Shown: one piece after another, positions 54,984 through 63,106 of the stretch
Layout: each line of letters starts with the position of its first letter
Numbering within the stretch: the first letter of the stretch is position 1
NCBI GenBank assembly: GCA_047600805.1
Contig: JASGKG010000001.1
Location: 3,782,001-3,846,000, forward strand
Reading direction: 5' to 3'
DNA: 64,000 bases
DNA from: JADKHC01 sp047600805
Lineage (GTDB): Bacteria; Verrucomicrobiota; Verrucomicrobiia; Opitutales; Opitutaceae
The notes under the pieces: generated by a model
What the model was told of the DNA's origin: nothing
Database searches by the model: none
Seen by the model: only the letters and a program-made list of their open reading frames with translations
Position numbers and translations under genes: made by a program

Positions 54984-55883
54984 TTAACGGGTTCCGGTGG
55001 CGGCAGCAGGAAGTTGCTTAATGAACAGCCAGAGCGCGCCGAGTTCAGTTTCGTTCATTTGTCCAAATGCCCGCGGCATTACAGGGCTGATTTCACTGCC
55101 GTTTGGTCGGCGACCGGTGCGAAGCGCATTCATAAAATCCGTTTCGCTCCAGCTTGCAACGGCTCCTGTTGGGTGGGCCGTCAGGTTAGCGGCAGCCGGC
55201 CAGTCCGGTGGTCCGCCCGTGATGCGACCGCCCGAGTAGTTGGGACCGTGACAACCTACACAACCGACCGCCAGATACCGGCCGTACTCCACGGTGCGAC
55301 CTGGTTTCACCGTAGCTGGTTGAAGTCCGGCGTGGTCGATCGTTGCCGCGGCGATGGGGAACTTGCCGGTGGCCACTAAAACGCGACCGACCGGCCCGAG
55401 CGAGATCGGCACACGTGCGCGATCTACCGGGGGAACCGATTTCAAATAGGCAATCAGCGAGCCGAGGTCCTCGTCACTGAAATGCGCAAACTCCTGCGAG
55501 GGCATGAGGAACAACGGCCGGCCGTTGGTTCCGACGCCGTGCCTAATTGCCCGCACCCAGTCGGTATCGGTATAGCTGGCGGGCAGACCGCCCGAACCGT
55601 GCGTGATGTTCGGGCCGTAAAGACGACCGATCGCGCCGTTCTCGACGACTTTCGCGCCGCCGAAATCTCCTCCGTGGCAATCGACGCAGCCGCGCGTATG
55701 TGCGATATGCTGACCGCGCTCGATGGCGCTTGGGTCGGAAGGAATAGGTGGGGTTTTTACCGTGACTTCGTAGGTTCGATGAAGCCTTCGACTGCTCACC
55801 GAATAGACAATCGCTATGGCGACGATCAACACGCTAACCAACACACCAATGAACCAGAGCAGGACCTTAACTAGTTTACGCAT
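54984..55883 (-). CDS. Membrane-anchored diheme cytochrome c
   Basis: A 299-residue protein. The N-terminal anchor helix LVKVLLWFIGVLVSVLIVAI is followed by two haem-binding sites, CVDCH and CVGCH, each in a cytochrome-c-type domain. Met ligands may be those in LFLMPSQEF and PVMPRAFGQM. The pattern resembles periplasmic diheme cytochromes associated with alcohol or sugar dehydrogenases and with electron transfer to oxidases. No such dehydrogenase gene is adjacent. It is divergent from the next gene across an A/T-rich 216-base gap. Confidence 0.88.
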   Translation of the reverse strand: MRKLVKVLLWFIGVLVSVLIVAIAIVYSVSSRRLHRTYEVTVKTPPIPSDPSAIERGQHIAHTRGCVDCHGGDFGGAKVVENGAIGRLYGPNITHGSGGLPASYTDTDWVRAIRHGVGTNGRPLFLMPSQEFAHFSDEDLGSLIAYLKSVPPVDRARVPISLGPVGRVLVATGKFPIAAATIDHAGLQPATVKPGRTVEYGRYLAVGCVGCHGPNYSGGRITGGPPDWPAAANLTAHPTGAVASWSETDFMNALRTGRRPNGSEISPVMPRAFGQMNETELGALWLFIKQLPAAATGTR

Positions 55884-56099
55884 ATGAAAAGATGGACAGA
55901 TTTATTAATGAATAAGTGAAGATATATTTATGATATTGGGGCTGGAAATTACGGGGTTTTTTTGGATGTTTTATAAGTTGTTAGTGAAAAGATCCTTGTC
56001 GCATAATTATCTTCCTTCTCGACGCCTCATTTCCCCAACCAATTCTGCAGTGCCCGCTGAGCTTGCGATTCGCAAAACAGCAACAACACTCTGCGGTCC

Positions 56100-56561
56100 A
56101 TGCCGTCTAAACCTATTCCAGGTTCCACGGGTGAGGTGCTGACCTGTCTGCCGTCACCTTATCTGCCGCATCCCGCCACCGGATTGCTCTACCTGCCGCG
56201 TTTCCTCGCCAAATGCAAATACGTGAAGGCAAATGGCTCCCTGCCAAAAAGTTATGCGAAAAATTACAAACGCGGCTTGGATCGCTTCCTTTGTCTTCAC
56301 CTCGGTATCGACCCAAATGCCGTAGAGAAGATTGTACATGAATCGGCTACGGACGAAGAGATTGAGGCGAAGTTGAAAGCGATTCTGCCGTCGGAGGTTC
56401 GTGCGGGGAAATGGAATCGCGAGTTGGTGCAAAAAGGCATGACTCCGGCCGGTCGTGATTTTCTCAAGGAAGCCCTCACGGCCATGGGCTGTGAGGATCG
56501 ACTTGAGCAAATTATCAGCGTGCCTGATTTGATCGATTTCGACGAGGGGCGGATCGAGTGA
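56100..56561 (+). CDS. DUF5069-domain protein
   Basis: A 153-residue soluble protein. LPRFLAKCKYVKANG followed by YKRGLDRFLCLHLGI and a C-terminal TDEEIEAKLKAIL helix match the DUF5069 domain, which is common in this phylum. There is no known function. No membrane segment or signal is seen. It starts with ATG at 56100 and is followed 159 bases later by a smaller hypothetical gene. Confidence 0.8.
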   Translation: MPSKPIPGSTGEVLTCLPSPYLPHPATGLLYLPRFLAKCKYVKANGSLPKSYAKNYKRGLDRFLCLHLGIDPNAVEKIVHESATDEEIEAKLKAILPSEVRAGKWNRELVQKGMTPAGRDFLKEALTAMGCEDRLEQIISVPDLIDFDEGRIE

Positions 56562-56720
56562 TTTTGTCGTTTTGCGAAGGAGCCCCAGAGGTTAACGAAC
56601 TGGCTTCGAGAATCTATCAGCGCTTTTCTGGAAAGATCCTTTTTGCGCGAGTTTCCCCTACAATCCATTTTCCGAATTTCCTGAGTTTCACATTTCCAAA
56701 ATCGCGCTAAAATAGCTGCC

Positions 56721-57059
56721 ATGATCAAAGGTCAGAAAGTCATTTGCACGAACGATAGTTTCCCGCAATTCGTTCGCGCTTTGTACAAACAACTTCCCGT
56801 GAAGGGGAAAACGTACGTGGTGCGTGAAGTTTTTCTTGGCCGCGAGAAGATCGTCAAGGGCGGTGAATCGGCCACGGTCGGCCTGCTCTTGGAAGAGCTG
56901 CACAACCCGCCCGATCCGTTTCATCAAGGACAACAGGAACTCGGTTTCTCCTCGGAAAGATTTGCTCCGCTCGAAGAGTTGCCAGACGAGGAGAACGTGG
57001 AGGAAGAGGTGGCCGCCGGCGGCGGTTTCATCGGATTTCCCGTGCCGGGACTGAATTAA
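56721..57059 (+). CDS. Hypothetical small protein, SH3-like
   Basis: A 112-residue protein. The N-terminal IKGQKVICTNDSFPQFVRALYKQLPVKGKTY (shown for its basic first strands) has the look of a small SH3-like barrel; the C-terminal half is acidic (EELPDEENVEEEVAAGGGF) and probably flexible. It has no signal peptide. The leader GCTAAAATAGCTGCC contains no Shine-Dalgarno. I cannot name the family; similar short proteins are often encoded near DUF5069 genes. Confidence 0.5.
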   Translation: MIKGQKVICTNDSFPQFVRALYKQLPVKGKTYVVREVFLGREKIVKGGESATVGLLLEELHNPPDPFHQGQQELGFSSERFAPLEELPDEENVEEEVAAGGGFIGFPVPGLN

Positions 57060-57223
57060 GCGCGCTCGGCGTGGCACTTCCTTCACGAGGTGCCCGCAAG
57101 AGTTCTTCAGCAACCGCCAGAAAACGTGTAATTTTGGCTGCGGAATTCGTAAGTAGTGATAGTAGTAGGTTTCGGTTCGAATCGTCGGACTGAGTCCTGC
57201 CTGCAAATTCAACTCATCACCCT

Positions 57224-57937
57224 ATGAAATCTCCGTTACTGTTCCTCCGGGTTGCCGGAGTTTGTGTCCTGTCAGCCATCAGCGCCCACGTCGCCTCCGC
57301 TTTCGAAGGCAAGGTGGATATGCAAATGACAGGAGGTAAGAACGACACTCCGATGCCGATGACCTATTACATCAAAGGCGCGCACATGCGCGTGGAAATG
57401 GCCGGACAGTCCTCCAAGCGAAACAAGGACGAAAAAGTGAGCGTGATCATGAACATGGAAACGCAGGAGTCGATCATGCTGATGGAGAGCGAAAAGATGT
57501 ACATGGTCCACAAACTGAACCCCGGAAACGAAAAGGCGGAAGCGAAAGGGGATCAGATCGATTTCAAGCCCACCGGCCGCAAAGAGAAGATCGCTGGTGT
57601 CGAGGCCGAGGAGTACGTGGGCGTTTCTGGCAAAAAGCGCACGGAGCTTTGGGTGACAAAAGAAATGGGCAAATTCATGATGGCAAACCAGGGCGGCCCT
57701 GGTGCTCGCAAGCAAAAACCAGATGCTTGGGCTAAATTCGCCGAGCAAGGCGATTTCTTTGTGCTGCGGATGATACAGCGCTCCAAAGAAAATGGCCCGG
57801 AGGAAATGCGCATGGAGGTGACGAAAGTGGAAAAGGGCGCGCAGCCCGATTCGTTGTTCCAGCCGCCTGCCGACTACAAGAAGTTCGAAATGCCGAGCAT
57901 GGGCGATATGATGAAAGGAATGATTCCCGGCCGGTAA
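57224..57937 (+). CDS. DUF4412 exported protein
   Basis: A 237-residue protein with a signal peptide (FLRVAGVCVLSAISAHVASA, then FEGKVD). The body has the DUF4412 pattern: TYYIKGAHMRVEM, SVIMNMETQESIMLME, and a Met-rich C terminus (GDMMKGMIPGR). Members are thought to be periplasmic or outer-membrane beta-sandwich proteins; the role is unknown. It has many Met, which could matter for copper or redox. A terminator-like hairpin follows. Confidence 0.82.
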   Translation: MKSPLLFLRVAGVCVLSAISAHVASAFEGKVDMQMTGGKNDTPMPMTYYIKGAHMRVEMAGQSSKRNKDEKVSVIMNMETQESIMLMESEKMYMVHKLNPGNEKAEAKGDQIDFKPTGRKEKIAGVEAEEYVGVSGKKRTELWVTKEMGKFMMANQGGPGARKQKPDAWAKFAEQGDFFVLRMIQRSKENGPEEMRMEVTKVEKGAQPDSLFQPPADYKKFEMPSMGDMMKGMIPGR

Positions 57938-57967
57938 CCTCTCTGAAATCGGTTAGCACTTTATACT

Positions 57968-57995
57968 GCTGCAGGCTTCCGCGCCTGCAGCTTTT
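57968..57995 (+). terminator. Likely terminator after the DUF4412 gene
   Basis: GCTGCAGGC (57968-57976) pairs with GCCTGCAGC (57983-57991) around a 6-base loop, followed by TTTTG. It lies 31 bases after the stop and between two convergent genes. The T run is short. Confidence 0.65.
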
Positions 57996-58050
57996 GTGGT
58001 TAAAGTGGACAATGAGGGACGCGAGACACACAGAGCCTCGGGCGCGGATC

Positions 58051-59046
58051 CTAAAACGCCTGGGGCATTTTGTAGCCCATATTTTCCAAGGCGATCCGGG
58101 CCAAGCCGGCCACACGCAGTCCCGTATTGCCCGAAATCTTCGAGACCCAATGGAGAAGCTTTGCGGCCCGGCTTTGAGGCACGGCCAACAGGAGCAACTT
58201 CCGATTGTAACGAAGCAACCAGCGCGGCATTTTCCAGGAATACGCAAGCAGGTCCCGATAAGTGGGCCCGTACGTCTGCGCCCAAGTGCGGCGGTCAAAC
58301 CGAGTTTGAATTCCTAACCTGCGCAGATGTGCTAGATTTTTCTTAACCTGAGCCGCACAACCAGGAACCTTTCGACCTGATTTGCTGGCAGCCGTTGTTC
58401 CTCGATCAGCTCCGAAGTGTGAACGGTAGCGCGCAACATTCGCTCCGAGCTGCACGGCGCCGCCTTCGGCCGTCAACCGAAACCAAAGATCCCAGTCGCC
58501 GGTGTAAACCGAGTTACCAGGAAAACCGCCAAGGCGTTTGGCGGTTTCGACGTGCATCAATTGACCTGGAAAAGCCAGCTGGTTTTCCACGGCTTGCAAC
58601 TCCGGCGGTATTTGTTTCCACACAGTCCCGCGGGCCGGACTTTTCAGGTAAAACGGTTTGCCCGCTTTGTCGATATAAGTGGTTCCCCCGCAGAAGAGGG
58701 TGCATTTTTCCACCTGCGGCGCGACTTCGAGGATGTTTGCGACAAAGTTTCGCTCCAGAACATCGTCATCGTGCAACACTGAAACCCAGGGCGTAGGGCT
58801 ATTCCAAATACACTCGTTCATGTTCTGGAATAGCCCGAGAGTCTGCGCGTTGCGGAAATAACGCACGCGATCGCCGAATTGGTCGAGTATGCGCTGCAGA
58901 CCGGCTCGGTCCGTGCAGCCATCATCGTGCAGATGGACCTGAACCGGCACGGATTGATTCACGGCCGAAGTGAGCGCTTCTGCGAGAAAATCGAGGCGCC
59001 TGTAAACCGTAACGCCGATGGAAATATCCTCTGATCTCAAATGCAT
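58051..59046 (-). CDS. Glycosyltransferase family 2 protein
   Basis: A GT-A-fold glycosyltransferase, 331 residues from the ATG at 59046. The N-terminal ISIGVTVYRRLDFLAEALTS strand-helix, DDGCTD, and the metal-binding DDD in VSVLHDDDVLERNF fit GT2. The acceptor-side motif is GDWDLWFRL. The C terminus is helical and basic. The start is uncertain: ATG 59088 adds 14 residues, GTG 59139 adds 31. It lies directly downstream of a truncated GT2 and likely belongs to surface-polysaccharide synthesis. No membrane anchor. Confidence 0.82.
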   Translation of the reverse strand: MHLRSEDISIGVTVYRRLDFLAEALTSAVNQSVPVQVHLHDDGCTDRAGLQRILDQFGDRVRYFRNAQTLGLFQNMNECIWNSPTPWVSVLHDDDVLERNFVANILEVAPQVEKCTLFCGGTTYIDKAGKPFYLKSPARGTVWKQIPPELQAVENQLAFPGQLMHVETAKRLGGFPGNSVYTGDWDLWFRLTAEGGAVQLGANVARYRSHFGADRGTTAASKSGRKVPGCAAQVKKNLAHLRRLGIQTRFDRRTWAQTYGPTYRDLLAYSWKMPRWLLRYNRKLLLLAVPQSRAAKLLHWVSKISGNTGLRVAGLARIALENMGYKMPQAF

Positions 59047-59114
59047 GATGGAGCTGCTGCCATCGCAGCTCTTAACCAATACGTGCATCCTTGCTTTCCG
59101 CAAATCGGCCGCTG

Positions 59115-59330
59115 TTAACGGCTCGTAGCCCACTGCCACGCGAGCCTGAAGAACGCCAGCGCGGTTTTAGCGTTAGTTGGATTAGAGGAAAACAACTGCT
59201 TTGTTCCGTCTTCAGTCACTACCACTTCCCAGTGCTCGTACGTTTGTGCGGCAATGCTTGCGAGGGCATCACCGATGAAATCGTCCGCCTGGTAAGAGGG
59301 TATGCAAACGCTAACCAGAGGCAGAGACAT
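59115..59330 (-). pseudogene. Truncated glycosyltransferase family 2 (remnant)
   Basis: A 71-codon frame whose first ~44 residues are a normal GT2 N terminus: MSLPLVSVCIPSYQADDFIG, then QTYEHWEVVVTEDGT. The rest (SSNPTNAKTALAFFRLAWQW) does not continue the fold, and the frame stops. The DxD, acceptor and C-terminal parts are missing. The intact GT2 begins about 70 bases later in another frame with its own N terminus, so this is not a simple frameshift of that gene but probably a deleted second GT2. Confidence 0.6.
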
Positions 59331-59361
59331 TGGCGTAGCGGGCGGCGGCTAGTTAACTTAG

Positions 59362-60066
59362 CTAACGATAGCCATTCCAATCTTCGCTGCTGTATTGGTC
59401 GATCAGGCCCTGGAGCATTTCTTCTGGAATGTCCGGCCACGGCGCGTGTTGGGCGAGTGTTTCGAGTGCTTGAGCCAAATACGACGTAAAAGCGTCTTGA
59501 AAACGTTCCCAGTCGAAACTTGGAGTCATTGTCGCACGGGCGATCGAGCCTTGGAACAGCATCCCTCGTTTCGAACGTTTTTGGGCCGCTCCGGCAATTT
59601 TGGCTCTGGTTTGTGGTTTTACGACATCGTGTACTTCCGCCTTGGTAAAACACACGCCTGGGCCCGCGGCGGCTGCTTCGTTCGTTGCCTCGTTCAATTC
59701 AGCGTGCTCTCCCAGACTGATGAAAGCGTCGCGGATGCACGTGTGGACCAAACGATAAGACTCGGTTGCCCGTGCTTCACAAAGAACGTGCTCAGCGGGT
59801 ATAACTAAGCAGTAGGTCCAATCATTCCTGTGGTCGACGACTCCGCCGCCGGTGGGCCGCCGACAAATCTCGACATTTTCCTCCGCAGGCAATTGAGACC
59901 GCACAAACTCAAGCGTTTGGCCGTAGCCGAAAGTAAACGCTGGTCGATGCCAGCCATAATGCCGAAAGCGAACGTTCGGGGTCGGATAAGCCTGCAACAA
60001 CAGGAAATCGATCGCCATGTTTTCGGCGGCGCTGCCGTGGCGCGTGGGCAATAAGTCGAGCTGCAT
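59362..60066 (-). CDS. Lipoate-protein ligase A-family protein
   Basis: A 234-residue protein of the BPL/LplA/LipB fold. RRPTGGGVVDH is the lipoyl/octanoyl-binding loop, and KIAGAAQKRSKRGMLFQGSI carries the conserved Lys and the Gly-rich region. AENMAIDFLLL is the N-terminal helix. It would attach lipoate or octanoate to E2/GcvH domains. The protein lacks the separate C-terminal LplA domain, so a LipM/LplJ-like form is possible. Start ATG 60066 is preferred. It ends five bases from sixA on the same strand. Confidence 0.8.
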   Translation of the reverse strand: MQLDLLPTRHGSAAENMAIDFLLLQAYPTPNVRFRHYGWHRPAFTFGYGQTLEFVRSQLPAEENVEICRRPTGGGVVDHRNDWTYCLVIPAEHVLCEARATESYRLVHTCIRDAFISLGEHAELNEATNEAAAAGPGVCFTKAEVHDVVKPQTRAKIAGAAQKRSKRGMLFQGSIARATMTPSFDWERFQDAFTSYLAQALETLAQHAPWPDIPEEMLQGLIDQYSSEDWNGYR

Positions 60067-60071
60067 ATGCT

Positions 60072-60590
60072 TTAAGTTGTTTGCTCGATTTGGTACTCGC
60101 TGAAAACTTCGGGCGTAACGAACCAGCATACTTCCCACAAGGCCCGGCCGGTCTTTTTATGACTCCGTCCAGTCGCTTCCAGTGCGAGAATGGCTGCTTT
60201 TTTGAAGTCGAAAATCTCGGCTCCATTTTTCCCCCGCACGAGAAGTGTCGCCAACGCACTGAGGTGAGGGAGATGGCCGACTACACCGATCCGATCGGGC
60301 TCGTGGCTGCCTTCGAGCCGGTCGGCCAATTCATCCGGCGAGTCGTCGGGGAGAAGGCCGCTGGTTTCGATCAGCGCGGGTTGTGACTTCAGGCCGCCTG
60401 CCAAAAGCTCTGCGGTCTGACGCGCTCGCAAAAGGGGGCTATGCCAAAACTGCAGCGGTTGGAATGCGGCTCGATTTTGGAAAAACCGAAGGAGCTGTCG
60501 TAGCTGCGATTGCCCTCGGGCGCTCAGAGGCCGCCGTGGATCTTCATCGGCGTCGACCGCGTGGGCGTGGCGAATAAGGTAGATCGGCAT
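60072..60590 (-). CDS. sixA: SixA-like phosphohistidine phosphatase
   Basis: A 172-residue histidine-phosphatase-superfamily protein without extra domains. The N-terminal IYLIRHAHAVDAD carries the phosphohistidine RHA motif (RHG in most). The second His lies in GVVGHLPHLSAL. SixA removes phosphate from HPt domains of histidine-kinase relays, or from the phosphotransferase protein NPr. It lies 34 bases after a hybrid kinase gene and five bases before the lipoate-ligase gene. ATG 60590 is used over TTG 60605. Confidence 0.85.
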   Translation of the reverse strand: MPIYLIRHAHAVDADEDPRRPLSARGQSQLRQLLRFFQNRAAFQPLQFWHSPLLRARQTAELLAGGLKSQPALIETSGLLPDDSPDELADRLEGSHEPDRIGVVGHLPHLSALATLLVRGKNGAEIFDFKKAAILALEATGRSHKKTGRALWEVCWFVTPEVFSEYQIEQTT

Positions 60591-60624
60591 GCGATCCCTG
60601 AGCAAAGGACGCTGGCGCAGCGGG

Positions 60625-62229
60625 TCAACTCGCTCTTAATCCAGCCGGCCTGCTGTCGAGCAGGCTGCGTGCAGTTTTAAGCAGCGCGCTTAAAGTAAAA
60701 GGCTTTGGCAGGTTGGCTTGGCAGGCCGGATTAAGATGCGGGAAAAGGGTGTGTTCTCCGCTCCCGATCGTGAGCACGCAGGCATTCGGCAGAACGGTGT
60801 GTAGTGCACGTGCGAATACGTCCTCCGCCAAACTCGGCCGGCCAGATGCTTGCGCGATGACCAAATCGAAAGAAGTGCCGCCTCGTTTCAACCGCTCAAG
60901 CGCTTCACTCGTGGTCGAAACCGCCTCAAGGGAATACCCGTCGGCTTGGAACACGTTGGAAAGCATGTTCCGCAGCATGTTGTCCTCCTCGATCAGCAAC
61001 ACGTGCTCCCGGCCTTTTGTAACCGGAAGGGCGGGGAGAGTGCCGCTTCGGCGGCGCACCGCTTGGTTTGCCACGGGGAGAAAAATTTCGAAGGTGGACC
61101 CGTGTCCGGGGGAACTTTCGACGCGAATGAACCCGCCGCTTTGTTGAACCACCCCGTACACCAGAGCCAACCCGAGACCGGTGCCTTTGCCAGACGATTT
61201 AGTTGTAAAGAATGGTTCGAAAAGATGGGAACGGACGTTTTCATCCATTCCTGAGCCATTGTCGGAGACGGAAAGGACCGCGAAATGGCGCCGCTTTGAC
61301 TTATCTTGATCGTTGGGAGCGGCTTCACGGAGCGACGTTGTCACCACGGCTGAGCCTCCTTCGGGGAGAGCATCGCGGGCGTTTACGACGAGATTCAGGA
61401 TGACCTGTTGGATTTGAGCTGGGTCGACTCGAATATTGGCAGGACCTGCGTTCAACGAGAATTCGAGCGAGCGGCTCGGCTTGAGCAACCGTGACAAAAT
61501 CGTGCTATTGTCCCGCACGAGTTGGTCCAAGTTTACGATTCGCGGGTTGCTCGGCTGTCGACGGCTGAACGCCAGCAGTTGTCCGACGAGGCGAGCGGCT
61601 TTTTGGCTGGCTTCGTGGATCTCTTGGAGCTCGTGAGTGGCTAGCCGACGCACCTTTCGCTTTGAGGCCATCATTTCGCAGTAGCCGTTGATGACGGAAA
61701 GCAGGTTGTTGAAATCGTGAGCTACGCCGCCCGCTAGGCGTCCTACAGCGTCCAAGCGCTGAGAGTGAATCAACGCCTCCTGCAACCGGCGCTTTTCGGT
61801 AAGGTCCCGATATGTGGCAACGATGTGCGTGACCTTGCCGTGTTGGTCGGAAACGGGGCAGTAGTTCCAAGATGAATACACGCGGGCTCCGTCCTTGCGC
61901 GTTAAGTATCCTTCACCTTTGAGGGTTGTGCCTGCCGTGAGACGGGTCTGCCACCGATGAAGTTGGGTGAGATCGGCTTTGTTCTCGTGGAGAAAACCAT
62001 GACCCGCCTCGCGAAGCTCGCGGCCTGTGTAGCCGGTCAGTGCGCAAAAACTTTCATTCGCGAAGAGAATGCGCAGACCTTTCTTGCTCCAGCGTCGGGA
62101 AGCGATCAGCACTCCCTCGCTCTGCGCATGCATGGCAGCGGCGAGCAGCGCGCTGGAGGGCGGCCGATCATGTTGCCCGCGTGCGTCTGGCAGCGCGGCG
62201 AAAGGTGGAGTTGATTCTAGGTAGCGCAC
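60625..62229 (-). CDS. Soluble hybrid histidine kinase with degenerate receiver
   Basis: A 534-residue protein with no membrane helix. Order: PAS domain (~35-145, with ANESFCALTGYTGREL), HisKA with phospho-acceptor His171 in VAHDFNNLLSVI, HATPase with the N box NLVVNARDALPEGG and GKGTGLGLALVYG, then a receiver domain (~410-525). The receiver keeps the acidic E414-E415-D416 and Lys509 in LPKPF, but the phosphoacceptor Asp is Gln460 (FDLVIAQASG). It therefore probably cannot be phosphorylated there. Start GTG 62229. It is followed by sixA. Confidence 0.9.
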   Translation of the reverse strand: MRYLESTPPFAALPDARGQHDRPPSSALLAAAMHAQSEGVLIASRRWSKKGLRILFANESFCALTGYTGRELREAGHGFLHENKADLTQLHRWQTRLTAGTTLKGEGYLTRKDGARVYSSWNYCPVSDQHGKVTHIVATYRDLTEKRRLQEALIHSQRLDAVGRLAGGVAHDFNNLLSVINGYCEMMASKRKVRRLATHELQEIHEASQKAARLVGQLLAFSRRQPSNPRIVNLDQLVRDNSTILSRLLKPSRSLEFSLNAGPANIRVDPAQIQQVILNLVVNARDALPEGGSAVVTTSLREAAPNDQDKSKRRHFAVLSVSDNGSGMDENVRSHLFEPFFTTKSSGKGTGLGLALVYGVVQQSGGFIRVESSPGHGSTFEIFLPVANQAVRRRSGTLPALPVTKGREHVLLIEEDNMLRNMLSNVFQADGYSLEAVSTTSEALERLKRGGTSFDLVIAQASGRPSLAEDVFARALHTVLPNACVLTIGSGEHTLFPHLNPACQANLPKPFTLSALLKTARSLLDSRPAGLRAS

Positions 62230-62733
62230 GAGAAGGGACTCGTTATATCGGCGGTGCGGGAAGTGGAGACGAAGAGGTACGAGTCGTTATTCCAGAAGAA
62301 CCGGACGCAGACATTCCATCGTCGGTATTGCTCTGGAGCCGGAAGTTCCACTGCTAACTAGCCGGAAGGCTAGGAAGCAGGGAAACCACTACACGGGCTT
62401 TGCGTGAAAACCTGCCAAAACGGGCTTTTACTAGCCAATGATTTGCATTAGCTTAGGAGCCTGAAGGAGAGCAAAATATGCGCAGTGCAATCAGTAAAAC
62501 CCCGCTCTCATGCCTAGGGTACATAGAGGATGTTCGTAGCCGGGGGAAAGGTTTCGGCTGAAAATGCGATGCGATGCATTGCAGGTAATAACGCGGAAGA
62601 ATAATTGCCGCTTGTACTTTGGCACCAGCGGCTTGTGTGAGATAGAATATTCGTTGTGAGGCTTGCTCCGGTGCTCTGGAACGAGTAATTTCGGAGCCAG
62701 AAAATCCTTAACCCCAAAACAAAGGAGGCTGCC
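62230..62733. other. Intergenic region with a possible micro-ORF
   Basis: 504 bases without a clear gene. The best signal is a 27-codon frame at 62478-62561 on the + strand. Its ATG follows GAAGGAGAG with good spacing, but no similarity is recognisable. The 62514-62747 minus frame lacks start and codon support. No tRNA or riboswitch motif is found. Promoters for the kinase gene and the downstream small protein presumably lie here. Confidence 0.35.
62478..62561 (+). CDS. Possible micropeptide ORF
   Basis: A 27-residue frame, MRSAISKTPLSCLGYIEDVR at the start and SRGKGFG at the end. The Shine-Dalgarno AAGGAGAG precedes ATG by about six bases, which is rare in this genome region. It has no known domain and could be a chance frame or a leader peptide for the gene at 62734. 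Confidence 0.2.
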   Translation: MRSAISKTPLSCLGYIEDVRSRGKGFG

Positions 62734-62997
62734 ATGCCGGCGATCAAAGTCTATCTTGACGACGAGGAGTTTGCACCAATTTGCAGGTTAGCGGAAAAGC
62801 TTCATTTGCACCCCGAAGACATCGCTTACGCGGCGATCAATCAGCTGATGTTAAAAGCCGACGAACCTGAATTGAAGGCGGACATTACCCACACGCATTT
62901 CTGGCGCCGGGCGAATTTACCGACTTGGAGCGATTCAGCGCGCTCAGTGCACGCCTACGAAGGCAAGTCGGATGATCCGCCGATGGAGCACAAGTAG
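62734..62997 (+). CDS. Small hypothetical protein with strong RBS
   Basis: An 87-residue protein. The leader AAAGGAGG lies 6-7 nt before ATG 62734, the best Shine-Dalgarno in the window. The N-terminal KVYLDDEEFAPICRLAEKL followed by a helix (EDIAYAAINQLMLKADEPEL) looks like a ribbon-helix-helix or small helical DNA-binding fold, but no family is certain. The C-terminal third is His- and Trp-containing (THTHFWRRANLPTWSD) and polar. It stands between the kinase and rlmN genes. Confidence 0.55.
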   Translation: MPAIKVYLDDEEFAPICRLAEKLHLHPEDIAYAAINQLMLKADEPELKADITHTHFWRRANLPTWSDSARSVHAYEGKSDDPPMEHK

Positions 62998-63027
62998 ATC
63001 CAATTCGCGCGAAGCGGGAGATGTTGG

Positions 63028-63059
63028 TTGGGCGCGCCGCAATCCGGCGGCGCGCCCAA
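63028..63059. other. GC-rich hairpin before rlmN
   Basis: TTGGGCGCGCC (63028-63038) pairs perfectly with GGCGCGCCCAA (63049-63059) around a 10-base loop. There is no T run on either strand, so it is not a canonical terminator. It lies 48 bases before the rlmN start. Confidence 0.55.
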
Positions 63060-63106
63060 AACGTGAGCGTGGAGGGGAGCATTCGAGAAACCCACTTGAG
63101 CTCGCG

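Noticed and set aside
57165..57190. tRNA-like GGTTCGAATCG motif
   Set aside because: The five-base stem next to the loop does not pair, so it is not a T arm.
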